A DNA stretch of 64,000 nt from Anarhynchus alexandrinus (GCA_008711295.1 VUYV01000046.1:209475-273474); one strand, 5' to 3'. Positions 33,901 through 47,990 are shown, counted from the stretch's first letter. Notes: a model not told the origin generated them from the letters alone. Numbers and translations: made by a program.

Positions 33901-36900
33901 TATCCTTTCAGGCTCACAAAGAGCAAATCTGGGACCAACACACACTCTTGTGCCTCCCACCAACCAACTAAAATGTGGGAAAACACAGGAGAATGGCATT
34001 GCCTGGGAGCAGGGCTATTCAGCTCTCCGGACAGGTGAAGATTTGCTCACTGCTTGATGGTAGCTTAGAAAGGCATGTCCATATATGCTCAGCAGCAAAG
34101 TACATCCGAGACATTTCAAACACAGTCCCAAGCTCTCATGGAAAATATTGCAGGATCAGCAAATTCAGCCTATTGCTCTTCAAATCCCTTCGCTAGGAAC
34201 AGCTGGAAGGTTTTAGCCACTGCGGTGTAATCAGCCAAGCAACATACTCTCAGCCAGAGTTATATGTTCACACCGAGCTGTCCCTAGGGGATCATTTCTC
34301 TTTGCTGGTAGCACATCGGTGTGGATTTATCTCAGGGCGGGCTAAGACAACACCAAACCTCCCTTCCTTCCCTCCAGCACCATTCAGCGGAGCACAAGCT
34401 CTCTCTGCCCCGTATGCTGGGGAGGTCTGTAACATGCTGTCTTCTCCTGTCAGCCCTGCGGCCACATGCAGCCCTGGTATAGCACTCTCTCTTCCACTCC
34501 TCAAAAGCCCAACTAGCCTGTGTTCCCTTTGGAAACGAGTTTCTCTGTTTCATCACCAGAGATAGATGTTGGCCTCCTGCATGCCACCTCAGAGGAGACA
34601 GCACGTCCACCAGTTTCACAGCACCACTGGTGCAACCTGCCACGGACAGCATGCGGAGCAGGGCGTGGTAAGAGCATCCTTAGGCTGGAGAGATGAATTA
34701 GCCACATCGAGCAACCAACCTGGCAATAACAAGTGCTCAAGCACCATCAGGGTAATCAGAATTGAGACTGTTCCCCTTCACGTCTAGCCCTTCCCGCAGC
34801 GCTAGCCAAAGCCCATTCAGGAGACAAAGCAGCAAGCGGCAGATGTCGGTCGGGTAGCTTGCAAGCTGCAACGTTGCCGAGTTTCTGATACAATCCCAGA
34901 GCTGGCATAATCCCCAGACAATTAAAAATGGATCTTAAGTGCTCAGTTTCCGAAGCACCCAGGATATTAATTACTGGTGACAGAACATCAAGCAGGGCGG
35001 TATATGGCTGCAGTAGTGACACCCCTGCACCTGCAGGACCCACCTGCTAATGAAGACCTAGAAAGCCCTTGTCCTCCACTGCGGGTAAAGTTGCCGCTTT
35101 TCCCACATCCCTGCTAGCTCTCCACCTCTGTCTCTGCAAAATGAGCAACATCATCCATACTGCGTACCACGGGAACACAGAGACCTGGGCCAGACTGTGC
35201 CTGCCATCTCAGAAAACCACGTGGACAGGAGCTGCTGTTGCTCTCAGGTTTTAGTTTTCAGAATTTGGTTTTGTTCCACATCACAACAATATTCCAAAAG
35301 TTTTGGGGTTTGGTTTTTTTTCCGCAGAAGGAATTTATATGACAGGTGATACAGAGGAGGATGGAAGGGGAATTTATCTTTTTTGATGTGGGGCTCAGTT
35401 TAGATGTGCTAACTTTGTGTTAAAACACCATTATTTCACAAGTTGGAAACAGCCTTCTCAAAACACGAATTCAAAAAATATCCTTCAGAAATACTAAAAC
35501 TCAACTTTTCTCTATCATTAGAAAGTGGGTGAAATCCTCCCAGCTCCAGGGACCCCCGACTTTGCAGTGGAGGCGCATTGACCTCCCAGAGGAACATCCT
35601 CCTGCCTGCACATCTATCGCTGCGTGATCAGGATGATCTGTGGCTACAGGCAGAGATGCACACAAAGCTGTCGTCCAAACACAGGGTTGGAAATTCAGGT
35701 GGGAAGTCTTCAGGGTGAACATGACAAGTCCCACCCTTGCAGTTCTGACAACTCTCTGATGTACTGCCAGAAGCCAACCCTTGACCACCACCAGCTCCTC
35801 TGCACTCCAAATATTCCTTATATTTCTGCTATAATTCCCAACCCTGGAAATTACAAATTTGTGCAGCTCTTCCACTTCTAGAATTTGCCCATTCTGTGCT
35901 TTTTTTCTCCTCTCAGGGACAGCTGTGAGCATCTTCACAGACAGATGTGCAGAAGGTCACTCTTGCCTCTTTTTCAATGGTCTGACCCAGGCTGAGCCTT
36001 TTCTTTGTGGCCTTTTGAAAGTAACGTGTCTCACAATGCCAAATCACTGCCTCCAATTTCAGGAGGACTAATAGCAGAGGTAATAATTAATATGATGGAG
36101 GAGTAACAGTAATTACCAGTAGATATTAACACCTATTTTTACTACCATTGTTTTTAATATTAATAGTAGTAATTGTTGTTATTCATCTCACAATTAGAAG
36201 GGTAATAGTGCTATTGCTGTTATTATATGCTGTTGTCATTGACCTGTAACCCTGAAGCACCTCAGAGTGCCGGTCATGGGTGAGGACACCCCTGTTCTAA
36301 GCTTTCTACGAGCCAAGCCAGCCATGGTGGCCTGAGCCTCAAAGCACAAGCCAAGAGGCAGCTTGGGGAGATGCTGAAATGGAGGTGCAGGAGATGAGGA
36401 CACAAGACGTCAGTGCCAGCCTCTGGCACGAGCAAATGGGTGCCAGCAGGTGGGGGAGTCAGGAGATCCAGAGGCGTTTCCCGCCTCCACCACAACCTTC
36501 CCGCGTGACCTCCAAGCAGGTATTTGGAAAGCCACTGGGGACAGGAGGCAGCTGCAGGTTACAGCACTCAATTGTAGGTGTCTCCATGGGCGTTAGGTGC
36601 CTGATCTGACATTACAGCCACCAAGGAGCTAATCAGCACTGTCAGTGGAGACTAATAAGCAATTTAACTGACTGAATATACAGCTAACCCACTAAACATA
36701 AGCCTAAGCATAAGCACTACATGTTATTTGAGATGCTCAGACGTACCTCTGACCGAAACCCACTGAATCTCTTCACAGTGCAGCTCCCCATCAGTTATAT
36801 GGAGACGTTATGGCTCACTCCTCTACAACTGCATGTTGCAACATGCCATCCTCCATGATGAGAGGAGTCCAGAGCTCTGCGCTTGACTGATAGACATCAA

Positions 36901-39900
36901 TTATATCACTAACAACAGAAGAGGGTTTTTTGTGGTGAAGCCACAATGCTTAGCTCCTGATTTAACTCACAGTGCTGTGCTCCTGTATGAATGTCATGTC
37001 TGGATGTAAGATCTCAAGATGAGCCAAACACTACATATATATTTTGCACATATTTGCAAATTTCAACCCATTCTGGAAGCCTATGACACCGGTGGATGAG
37101 AAGACAGTCCAGCTGCATGCGCTGACCACATCTCTAACAGTAATTCACCACCTACCAGCCAGGAACTTTGCAGAAACCAGTGTTGGTCCTGCAGGCCACC
37201 CTCTGCTCTCCAGGAGTAGCACATGAGAAAAGGGACTCCTTGTCCTACCCCCAGGTATGCAGCAGGTTGTGCCAGAGACCTCGCAGGGTCCACTCCAACC
37301 TGAGTTATCCTGCAATTGTAGGCTCCTGCAACAAAGGATGGATGCCTCCATGTGAACATTGTGCCCACTGGTGTGGCCTCATGTCAGGAAGGACACTTTG
37401 AGGTGCAGGTTTTTGTTAATTCCAGAATAACAGCATTTGTGCCATTTGTCCTTTGCTCACATCTCCTCTGTGCCAGGAGGCCTTGGGGGGCTCTGGCCTG
37501 ACAGCAAAGCCCAGGTTGACCTGGGCAGACCTGGCTGCGGAAAGCCAGCCAAGGCAGGGTGGCTGGGGCACACCACGGCCTCAGTCCAACTCTGGGCAAC
37601 AGCACAGTTATCTCTGGCCCCTCTCCAGCAGGTGACTGATCTTCCCGCTTCTGAACAGGGCTTTTCCCAGCAAAACACATGATCAGTATTTATTTGCGAG
37701 CCAGGCAGATAACAGCAGTTAACCCGCGGCTGTTACAGTCGCCTTTCCTTATGTGCTCAGTGAGGATGACAACTTTGAGCCCTGGACTATGGCTACACAA
37801 CCAGTCTGGCTCCCCATCCCAGGATGCTTTGACTTCTTCTGCATCCAGGTCCTCCATTCACCGTATCTCATAAGACGACCTCCCTCTGCCCGGCTGGTCT
37901 GCCCACCCCACGGACTGACACATCTTTCCACAGGACCATGAGTGCTGCAGGAGAGGTATGAAAAACAAAGCTCCTCCCTGTTAATGTTGGTGATGTTTGT
38001 GAGATGGAGTCCGTGATTTCCTCCTCTTGGCCCAGGGCCATGGGATGGACTCTGTGTTACTCAGCACCCTGTTTAATCATTTACACCAGGGCAAAGTCAA
38101 GGTGGGACAGACACCGTGTTCCCAAAGACCTCGGTGCTTGGGGAGGCGTCATGCTGCCAGGACTCCCAGTCTGCCCATCATGCCTCTGCATCCCTGTGCT
38201 GGGCTGACCCAGGGACTCACCCCCCCACTGCAGCAGAGACCTCCTGAAAGGCTGGGATATTTGGAGGAGGTTTCAAACCGCTGTGAAAGTCCACATCCAG
38301 CCACAGATCTCCCAGGTAATGCCATTCCTGTGCTTCACGCTATGTGCCTACTTGACCCACACCCAGTTCCTTGCCCTCCCAACCCAAGGAGAAATTAACT
38401 CCTGCCCACCCACAGCAAGACTCCCTGTCACACCCAAGGAGCCTTAGCTGTTACTTGGTGACCTGATAACAAACACAATCTCTGTGCCACGATGCTGACA
38501 CTTTCTCTGAGCCCAAAAGGGTGCCAGTGGGCATCCCGGTCCCTCCCCCAGGGTCAGGAGCCCCTCTGCACTCCCCATCCCCAGTCCCATCCACTGGGGG
38601 TATTCGCATTAGTGGTGGGTGAGCCCTTGTCCTCATGGGAGAGCTTTGCAGGAGAAGAGATACTACCTGGTGTAACAAAGCATTAGCACAGTGTAAAGAG
38701 CAAACACCTGATGTGGCAGAGAGCTGATACAACACTAACCCAGCAGTATTTCATGCAGAAGCAAGAACTAGCAGCAGGGCTTGATCTAGGGATCTCTTTG
38801 CAACATGTACTGCGGTGCTCTTGACGTGGTTCAAGGAGCTCTGTGCATGTCATTCGCTGAATCCTCCGTGCTCAGACCCAGAGCCACGAGCACTGTAAAC
38901 ACTGTGGGAACAAGCGCATCTGTAAGACATAAACAGGAAGACTAAGAGAAATTTGTGTGTCACCCATGGGAGGGCCTCGTTTCCAAAGTAACTGGGTGGA
39001 TCTTCAAACCACTGAGAGCAGGATTGGGAAGGACACAAAGAGGTGACCTCGTCCTTCCCTTTGCCCCAAGGCAAGATCCAGCGTGCCTGAACCAGTCATG
39101 AGAGCTCTCAGTTTAAGCTGCCCTTGGAACATCCATGTCCACGTTTGCTGCCCCCAGCTCTGCCAAGTCCCTGCCTCAGTTTCCCTACCTGTAAAAGGAG
39201 GAACGACGAGAACAAGTGGATCTATCACTGGGTTACTGGAGAGGAAGGAAGAGGGGAGGGGAACCTTTGGCTGATGGTTGATGATTTGCAAACATCTGGT
39301 GAAAAGCAAGAAATAAGCATGGAGCATTGTGTACATATGGGTGCTTACACCTGCTGATATGAGTTTGATACAGCTACAAAGTGCTTTGAGTGTCTTACGC
39401 AGGATGGTCCAGGCACGCACATGTTTGGTTCTTCTTGTGCTCCTCCAAGTATAAGATGGACATTTGCCTTGTGGAGGAGTTACCAGTGCAGAGACTGTGA
39501 CCAGATTTCCAAGGGATACCAGGTATCTCCTTTTAACTGTAGTTTGTAGCAAGCTTTGCTTTTTTATTCTGTTGGGCATGGAAAAGTATGGGAATCACAG
39601 GGCTGGACTTCCTAAAAAAGGTTAACGTTTCATAGATTGGGCCACCATCCTACTTCAGTGAGAGTGGCAAGAAGAGCACATGATTGCAAGTACGCTCAAA
39701 AGGGTGTTTTAAAAAAGGCAGCATTTTTATAGCACTAATTGTGATACCCTCAAGCTTTGAACTCTACTGCTTTGGAAGACTTCCTGAGCCTCCAAAGCTG
39801 GTTAATGTGGGTCCAGCTCTGGCAAAGACCAAATCAACACTTTGCCTGAATCAATAATTCTCAATCCTGTGCAAAATCATGCCACCAGTTTGGGCTTGAG

Positions 39901-41500
39901 TATTAATATTACACCAAGGCAAGACTCAGACAGGCTCTGTGTGCCACAGACACCTCAGAAAGCCTCACAGATGTCTACCAGCCCCTCCTGACCACTGCAG
40001 AAAGACATTGCAGGATCTGCCCAGGTTCTCGGTGTGATCCTCCAGGGCCTCATATTAAACATTACGGCTTATCCCTGTGAAAGCAAGCATTTACCTTGCT
40101 GCCCACAGGTGCCGTTTCCTACCCAACCATGTGAAGGATAGGAAAATGGACACCATCTCTCCAGTAGAACCTGTCAGCTTGAGCCAGTGCTTCAATGACT
40201 ACATTAGATGTCACTAAAAGCAAGAAGAGAGCCTGTTTGGAGAGAGAAGGTGGTGAAGGCTACAACGTGGGCTGTGGTTCATAGAGTCCTTCAGGTGCTG
40301 GGACTCATTCAGAGGCACGAGCCTATTTCAGCTGGCTGAAATCACTATCCAATGGGCTGCACCTCTGCTGGAAAACATGGAGAGCCACAAACCAAGCAAG
40401 GCTGAAAACCAGGCTTTTAAGCCCAGATGCTCTCCTGCACTGTAACAAGCATTCAAATATGCATCCCAGAAACCTCCAGTGACTCCAGTTTGCCAAAGGA
40501 GTGGGGGAAAAAGCAAAGACAAGGAGGATTTTTTTCTCAAATTTGGACAATAGTTTTGCCACCTGTCAGAAGACCAGAGCAAACTTAGCTGAAGTTGGTT
40601 CTGTGTCCCATACCTTATTATTTTCCTAGTTTAGCTCTTAAGTCAGTGCTCCAGTCAGTACTTAGAACACTAAACCTGTGTCATTAAATCATTTCACAGC
40701 CCTCCAGGGAATAGTTAAGACTCAGGATGGCCCCTCGGCATTACTGTGCAATTTAGCTCTGTTTAATTCCCGTTAGCTGAGAAACATGATGTAAATGTAT
40801 CTAGTAGACCAGTGATCAGCAATGCAGCTTCTATTCTTGACAGACGCACAAGCCCAACTTTCCATTGATGGTAATTGCTGAAAATTAAGACCTCTTGATT
40901 TATCTAAGGCTCTTAAGAGCTTGATATCTGATGTTCTTCCGGCGTGGAAATGCAAAGTTTAAATATAAAACCTGCCTTGAGAAGTTCTGTGCAATCCAAT
41001 CAGCCAGTAAATTTCTTACAGATGATAGCACGCTGATCCTGGCATAATCCAATGTTTCATAAATGTCTTAAAAGATTAAGGCATCATTTTCTGCCCAAAT
41101 GACAGAGGAGATTCACATCTCTGCAGAGTAAACACTGGCAACAGTCTTGCATAAGAGCCAGCAATATCGCTAAAATTCTCCTCTGTGCTTCCTTACAAGG
41201 GCAATTACATAATCAGAAGCCTTCATCCATCCAAAGCAATCACTCCCATTAGACAAGATGCTCTGGTGTAAGCGCACAGGCATATATCAAATGGGAAGGA
41301 AGGGAACGTAGCTGGATCGCATCTCCTGACAGACTGGGAAAGAGGATTTTTAACTGTTTAAAGACCCATCCCTGCTTGCGATTGTCTTTTGTTCATTTCT
41401 AGCTCCAGTTCCAAGAGTATGTTTGAAGGAGTGCACCGAGACTCTGACTCATGAATCATGGTCCCCAACATGCAAGGTACTGTGCTTACACAGTCGCACA
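30951..41500. other. Long intergenic or intronic stretch without recognised genes
   Basis: There are more than 10 kb without an identifiable exon or clear interspersed repeat. Compositional features are a G-poor, pyrimidine-rich tract at about 32190-32690 and an AT-rich tract at about 36067-36250. The longest frame, 191 codons on the minus strand (39579-39004), has no recognisable motif. A region this long and repeat-poor could contain conserved regulatory elements, which cannot be judged from one sequence. Confidence 0.4.
36067..36250. repeat. AT-rich, eroded trinucleotide-like tract
   Basis: The stretch is dominated by TAA, TTA, GTT and ATT triplets ('taataattaatatgat', 'gtagtaattgttgttatt'). 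It is probably a decayed simple repeat. No strict period is kept. Confidence 0.5.
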
Positions 41501-42217
41501 TAGAATCATACAATGATTTAGGCTGGAAGGGACCTTGAAGATCATCTAGTTTCAACCCACCTACCACTAGACCAGGTTGCTCAAAGCCCCGCCCAGCCTG
41601 GCCTTGAACACCTCCAGGCATGGGGCAGCCACAGCTTCCCTGGGCAACCTGGGCCAGTGTCTCACCACCCTCAGAATGAAAAATTTTTCCTAATATCTAT
41701 TCTAAATCTACCTTCTTCCAGTTTGAAGCCATTCCCCCTCATCCTATCACTACACACCCTGATAAAGAGTCCCTCCCCAGCTTTCTGGTAGCCCATTTAG
41801 GTACTGGAAGGGGCTATAAGGTCTCCCTGGAGCCTTCTCTTCTCCAGGCTGAACAACCCCAACTCTCTCAGCCTGTCCTCATAGCAGAGGTACTCCAGCC
41901 CTCGGGCAGTCCTCATGGTCCTCTTCTGGACTCTCTCCAACAGGTCCATGCCCTTCCTATGTTGGGGGCTCCAGAGCTGGATGCAGTACTCCAGGTGGGG
42001 GTCTCCCCAGAGTGGAGCAGAGGGGCAGAATCCCCTCCCTCACCCTGCTGGCCACACTGCTGGGGATGCAGCTCAGGATGCGGTTGGCTTTCTGGGCTGC
42101 CAGCGCACGTTGCCGGCTCATGTCCAGCTTTTCATCTGCTAGTATCCCCAAATCCTTCTCCTCAGGGCTGCTCTCAATCCATTCTCCACACAGACTGTAT
42201 TTGTGCTTGGGATTGCC
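41501..42217 (-). mobile_element. CR1 LINE 3' end, about 715 bp
   Basis: On the + strand the copy begins 'tagaatcatacaatgattta' (the reversed CR1 3' terminus) and runs through the full 3' coding region to 'tatttgtgcttgggattgcc'. Minus-strand remnants include '[32 protein letters not shown]' (41957-42151). Frameshifts break the frame elsewhere. Confidence 0.95.
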
Positions 42218-45200
42218 TTTGTAAAAGACAAGGATTATACCTGCAAAGGAGAAGGAGTCAGAGCAAGACTCAGTGGCTGAAAGAGCTGTAGGTGCAGAAC
42301 TGCCAAAGAAACCTCACCTGATGATTGCCAAAACCTTGAAGAACTAAAGACACCGTCCTGTCATCCTGCTCATCCAAGCTCCCTTAGGGACTAGTAGTTC
42401 TGCTGCTCCCTCTGCCAGCGGATGCTTTAGGTCCTAGTTTATCCGAAACCCCAATGAGATCTGCGAATTAGGGCAATTACTGCCTGAATCCTGCAGACAG
42501 AAGCGGTTGTCTGCACGTGAGCTTGTCATCTAGATTCTGTAGCATTCATGGGAAGGATGTCATGGCATAGGATGAGATGTCCTAGTCATGCCTGTTTCTC
42601 TCAACTGACTATGAAGGGTGAATCTGCCACAATCTGCAACACCCCAGCTACTTCTCTGCATCAGTTCCGTGAACAGATGCAGCCATGGGCACCATTGGCA
42701 CCACCTCCTGATCAGTAGAGAGCTACAGAGAGCAGCTGTCTCAGGAAAAATGACATCAAAAGCCATAGATGTGTCCCGAAGGACCATGTCCAGTTACAAA
42801 ACCATCAAATATGCCAACTAACCTGTTACAAGAGATCTCTGCTGTGTTGCTAACATCAGCCCCTGGGAGATCCTGGGCTCTGACACAGTTCGCTGCCTCC
42901 CAGGAAAGCCATGGGACCTTTTGCCCTCAGTGGGGCTTCCCCTTGAGTTGGCAGCTCAGATTAGGACACGTATATTGTCCTCAAGGGAGATAAGGCCAAA
43001 TTGCGCAGGGGCTCCAAGGATACCCAGCTGGGTTTGGGATGGGCCTCACATCTCTGCTCTTCTTACTGCCTCTCATGGTGCATCTGCAAGGGGAAAATAA
43101 GGGACAGAAAGGACCGGATTTAACACACGCGATCTCCTCTAAGGCAGCTGAGTGAGGGATGTAATTCACTGAAGTGCCTTCCCTCAGCAGGAGAGACCTT
43201 CCTGACTGCTGCTAATGAAATAGCAGGAAACAGTATTTTCCTGCTCAGACCTGGCAAGCCAACAAGCAGAGAGGGGGGATTTTTTGGCAGAGTTCCTCTA
43301 AGAGAGCAGAAGGTAACACGATAATTGGATGAAGGCAAATGGGAAGCAAAGAGGAGGAGGCCACGACAGCAAGGTCGCTAGGGAGGAGGTCAGAGTCTGC
43401 GAGACAGCTCGGGACAGTCGCGAGCTGGAAAGGGAAGGGAAGAGAGCACGAGAAGGAAGAGATGGAGCGAGGAAGAAATAGGACAGGGAAGAAGAGGCAG
43501 GAGGTGGGTATCCCCAGAGAGTTCCCACCAGGGGCAGAACTGGAAGACTCCTGACATACAACACAGCTCTGACCTGGCCTCCCAAAGGGACCATCTCCCC
43601 TACAGAGCAAAAATGTGAAACCAGATGGATTTTGTTCGAATCTTTATTTCTGAAAAGATCCCACCTTATATTCAGGCTGATCCACTTGTGATCTAAAAGT
43701 CCCGTGTTATCTTTCACTGCTGTTTGTCTGGCTTCCATTCAGCCCCCTTAGGTTTCAAGGCTAAAACAATGCAATGTCCCCCCACCACAACCCGTCCAAC
43801 TTCAGTATTTTTCTCCAGCAAATAAATTCCTGCCTCTGAAGCTGCAGCTGGTTCTCATGAGTGGCAAAAGGAGTTGATAGAACAAGCACAGAGACACGTA
43901 CAAAGGCTGGAGGATACTGCTGTGGTCCTCCCTCCTATCACCAGTATGACCCAGGCCACAAAGCCATCCTCCTGGAATGGCACAGTTTCAGTGCTACATC
44001 AGCTCCTCCAATCCAGGACTTACGGAGTGGGGAACTACAAGCCCAAGAAAATATGGGAGAGAACCTAGCAAGTCATTCACTGCAACAGACAAGCTGTCCT
44101 TGGAGAAGTGGAACAATGAAACCTGCTTTATTCAGAAATCAGAGGGGTTTTTAGAGAGATATTTTGGAGATTTTGAGAGACTTCTGCTCTGGGGTAATAT
44201 GTAGTGTACTTATAGCATTGTATTTCCATTTGTGGAGGCACTGAAAGAGCCTTTTCCTCTATCCAGTGACCAATATTTACAAAAGTGGTAGGAATTTTGA
44301 TACCTACAATCTTTGGCGCTTCACCAGACTTGGCTGAAATGAGTGAAGGATTCAAAGGTATGAAAGAGTGAAGGGGAAAAAAGCACATCAAAAGAAAGCA
44401 AAGCAGCGTTAGCTTTTTATCTCTAGTATATCAGAAACCAACATCCTTAGCTATTGACTGCAATATTCATTAGCTATTGCAGGAGCTGGCCTTGAAAAAC
44501 TCTGGAAAGATGGCTCGGTCATTTCAGAGGTTCAAGATGCTTTTGCCACTTTCAGTTAGTATTTTCAGGAAAAGCTGGGCACACACAGAGGAGAGTAAAC
44601 ACAAGGCGATTGTCTGACTAGTTTTTGACATACGTTCACGCGGGCGGTTGTGCAGTGAATAGACTCATTGACAGTGTGTTTCAAAGCCAGGCACGAGATT
44701 GGTTGCAGAAAACAAAGTTTTCTTGGAAAGCATTAGCACTAGAACTAAGTACCTGTTGTACTCTTCCCATGGGAAGGCTGCAGCTTATCTCCCCAGCAGC
44801 GGGAAAGCAACCCAAGCCCGCCAGCAAAACAGAAAACAGCAGCGGGATTAATCAATAGCCCTCAAAGAAGAGAAAGTGGAGGAACAAGCTGTTAATACTG
44901 TACTCAGAGGACAGACTTGCTTTAGGAAAGCACTTTCAAATATTCTAGGCTGAGATGAAAAAAGGCTTTTAAGATCAATTAGTCTTTGCAAACGATCCCC
45001 TGTGATGGAGTTTCCATGGGTCCGGGGAAGGTAACACACAGGTTGTGGTGGGAACCGGGGGCACTTCTCCATCCTTCTCAGTCTCAGTGGGGTAAACATG
45101 ATGCTGGGACAGTGGAAATGTCAGAGCCTGCACCAGGCAGAAGAAAAAATACAAGGAAAAACGCTGATGTTGCAGCCGAGGGGATTGAAAAGCTGAACTG

Positions 45201-46450
45201 ACTTAGAGCAGGTCACTTCCACAGAGCTTGCGAACTGCCTTCAAATTATCCGGTCAAATGAGCATTAGATAAGCAGAGAGTTTTTTTGGGCCTTCGGGGG
45301 GAATTCAGACAAGAGGGTTATTCAGCAGCTGGGTGATGACTAAAACTTTCTGAGGCAGGTGGGGGATAAATCACTGCTGCAAACCGAAGACTCAGCTGGG
45401 GCTGCAGGGCAAGCTGGGAGGATGTCTGAGGAAAACTGGGTGGCTGAGCTGGGGCAGGGGCAGGGTCCATCGTGCCCAACTACCACTCTCCTGAGCTCTT
45501 TGAGAAAGCTTATTTCAATAAGGGTTTTTTTTGCTTGGGGTTTTTTTTTTTTCAGCCAGGTTTCTTAAATGGCTACGAAATCCCCTTACACAATCACTGT
45601 GTATGTCTGTAAGTCTCCCCCTGCCCAACAATTTTTACCCCACCAACACCAGCCCAGGGCTCTTAGAAGTCCAAAGAGAGGTTTTTCCTACATGTCCTGT
45701 GAAAAAGGGTGGGTGAGGAGAACAAGATGTTTGGCATCAAAGGGTTTGAGCAAAGCGTCATGGGTTCAAAGTCCATCTGTCCCCTCCGTAACACCAGTGG
45801 AGAGGACAAGTCTCTGTAGAAAAGCTGGAGGATGCCCACCCTCAAACACACATCAGGTTGTGGAGATAAGCAGGAGATGGACAGCATTCCCATCTGGTGG
45901 GGACCATCTCTGCCCGCCTGCAGCCAGGGCTGGACCTGCTCTGAGACCCTGGTGAACACAATGAGGCTGTGCGCAGATGAGGGACCTGGAGAGCACCATG
46001 TCTGTGGTCTGGCAGAGAACCATCAGAGGAGATAGCATGGCTGGAGACAAAGAGGGCTGGGAGACAGGAGTCTGGCTTCTGCAGAGCTGGGCAAGCTGCC
46101 CGTTCTCTTGTGCCTCCAGTTCTGGGAAAAACTAGGATACAGATCTGTCTCCACGCTGGGCTCTGAAATCCTCTGAAGGAGGCACGGTATGTATGTTAGC
46201 TATCACGAGCCTTTCCTTGTGACCCTTGAAAAGCAAAAGTGTATGGGTTGCTCCTGCAGCCAGCTGTTGGCAGTGCCATGTAAATAAGCTGATGATGATT
46301 CAAAGTATATTGTAAGGTTAATGAAGGACACTGAAGTCATCGCTTCACCCTTCTCTTTCCTCTCCTTGTCAAACAAGGATCTTCTCCTTCCTGTGCTATC
46401 TGAGAGCCAAAGATAAGGAATTGGCTGAATGGCTGCACTCAAAGTGTTGC
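42218..46450. other. Unique DNA between CR1 copies
   Basis: No exon is recognised. A purine-rich (GA) stretch lies at about 43325-43510. Thymine runs interrupted by G occur at 45524-45553. Confidence 0.4.
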
Positions 46451-47445
46451 GGTCAATGGCTTGATGTCCAAGTGGCAAGCAGTGACCAGTGGCATTCCTC
46501 ATGGGTGGGTACTGGGACCAGTGCTCTTTAGCATCTTTGTTGGTGACACAGACAGTGGGATTGAGTGCACCCTCACCAAATTTGCTGATGACACCAAGCT
46601 GTGTAGTGCAGTTGACATGTTGGAGGGGAGGGATGCCATACAGAGGGACCTGGACAGGCTGGAGAGGTGGACCTGTGTGAACCTCATGAAGTTCAACAAG
46701 GCCAAATGCAAGGTCCTGCACGTGGGATGGGGCAATCCCAAGCACAAATCCAGGCTGGGCGGCAGAGAACAGCCCTGAGGAGAAGGACTTGGGGGTGTTG
46801 GTTGATAAGAAACTCAACAAGAGCTGGCAATGTGCGCTCGCAGCCCAGAAAGCCAGCTCTATCCTGGGCTGCATCAAAAGCAGTGTGGCCAGCAGGGCAA
46901 GGGAGGGGATTCTGCCCCTCTTCTCTCTTCTGGTGAGACCCCACCTGGAGTACTGAATCCAGCTCTGGGGACCCCAATATAAGGACATGGACCTGTTGGA
47001 GCAGGTCCAGAGAAGGCCATGAAGATGATCAGAGGGCTGGAGCACCTCTGCTATGAGGAGAGGCTGAAAGAGTTGGGGCTGTTCAGCCTGGAGAAGAGAA
47101 GGCTCCAGGGAGACCTTACAGCCCCTTCCAGTACCTAAACAGGGCTTACAGGAGAGCTGGGGAGGGATTCTTTATCAGGGAGTGTGGCAACAGGACAAAT
47201 GGTAATGTTTTTAAACTGGAAGAGGGGAGATTAGGAAGAAATTTTTCACTTTGAGGGTGGTGAGACACTGGAACAGGTTACCCAGAGAAGCTGTGGCTGC
47301 CCCATCCCTGGAATTAGTCAAGGGCAGGTTGGATGTGGCTTTGGGCAACCTGGTCTAGTGGGGTTGTCCCTGCCCATGTCAGGGGAGTTGGAACTAGATG
47401 GTCTTCAGGGTCCCTTCCAACTCTAACCATTCTACCATTCTATGA
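46451..47445 (+). mobile_element. CR1 LINE 3' end, nearly 1 kb, the longest CR1 copy here
   Basis: The copy reaches furthest 5' of all in the window, into the reverse transcriptase palm region ('ttcctcatgggtgggtactgggacc'), and ends in 'aaccattctaccattctatga' at about 47445. Its coding frame is broken after 46778 and again downstream. The 3' part has lost some sequence ('ggggagattaggaagaaattt' lacks the usual 'tttagattagat'). Confidence 0.95.
46461..46778 (+). pseudogene. CR1 reverse transcriptase fragment (palm domain with FADD box)
   Basis: A 105-codon open frame encodes the end of the palm and start of the thumb of a LINE reverse transcriptase. Visible blocks are '[16 protein letters not shown]' (usually SGVPQGSVLGP), the catalytic F-A-D-D box at residues 41-44 with two Asp metal ligands, and '[12 protein letters not shown]' with '[15 protein letters not shown]'. 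The frame then runs off after a local change near 'GGREQP' and reaches a stop. The N-terminal endonuclease and most of the fingers are absent, so no active enzyme can be made. Confidence 0.9.
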
Positions 47446-47990
47446 ATAATTTAGGTCAGAAAGGACCTCTGGGCATCTCCAATCTGATCTAAGAAGAGTT
47501 ATCTTCACAGTTTCATTAGAATCTTACCCAGCTGACTTCTGAGTATCTCCACGGGTGGAGAGAGCACAGCGTCCCTGTGCACCTGTCCCAGCGCTTACCC
47601 ACTCTCTGTTTCCCTTGAAATGTTTCCCTTGAAATGTCATTTCCTACAGCCACAACTTGTGTTTGTTGCCTCATCCTTTCATGGTGCACCTCGGAGAAGA
47701 GACTGACTGTCTTCTCTACAACCTCCCCTTAAGCAGCAGAAGGCAGCAATTGCATTCCCCTGAGCATCTTCTTTCCCAGGTTGACCAAACACAGCTCAGC
47801 TCAGCCACTTCTCATATGTCTTGTGCTCTCCACTGGATCTGGTGAAGTTTGTTGGTCTCTCCCTTGTACTAGGGGACCCAAAATTGAACACAGTGCTCAA
47901 ACAGAGGGGAATCATCACTTCCCCCAACCTACTGGCTACGCAAGCAATCTGCAAGGCATACATATGTGCCCCGCAGGAGGACACCAGATC
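47446..47990 (-). mobile_element. Old CR1 LINE copy, tail-to-tail with the 46.5-kb copy
   Basis: Immediately after the + strand CR1, a diverged minus-strand copy begins ('aatttaggtcagaaaggacctctgg'). It continues through 'agctcagctcagccacttctcat', 'ggggacccaaaattgaacacagtgctcaaac' and 'cccaacctactggctacg', which match the CR1 antisense blocks in order. It is clearly older than its neighbour. It holds a perfect 14-bp tandem duplication at 47607-47634. Confidence 0.75.
47607..47634. repeat. 14-bp direct duplication
   Basis: The sequence TGTTTCCCTTGAAA occurs twice back to back. It is probably a small slippage duplication inside the old CR1 copy. Confidence 0.85.

Noticed and set aside
46203..47045. 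280-codon minus-strand open frame
   Set aside because: It runs antisense through the CR1 copy at 46.5 kb; CR1 has few stops on its reverse strand, so the frame is a by-product of the repeat.
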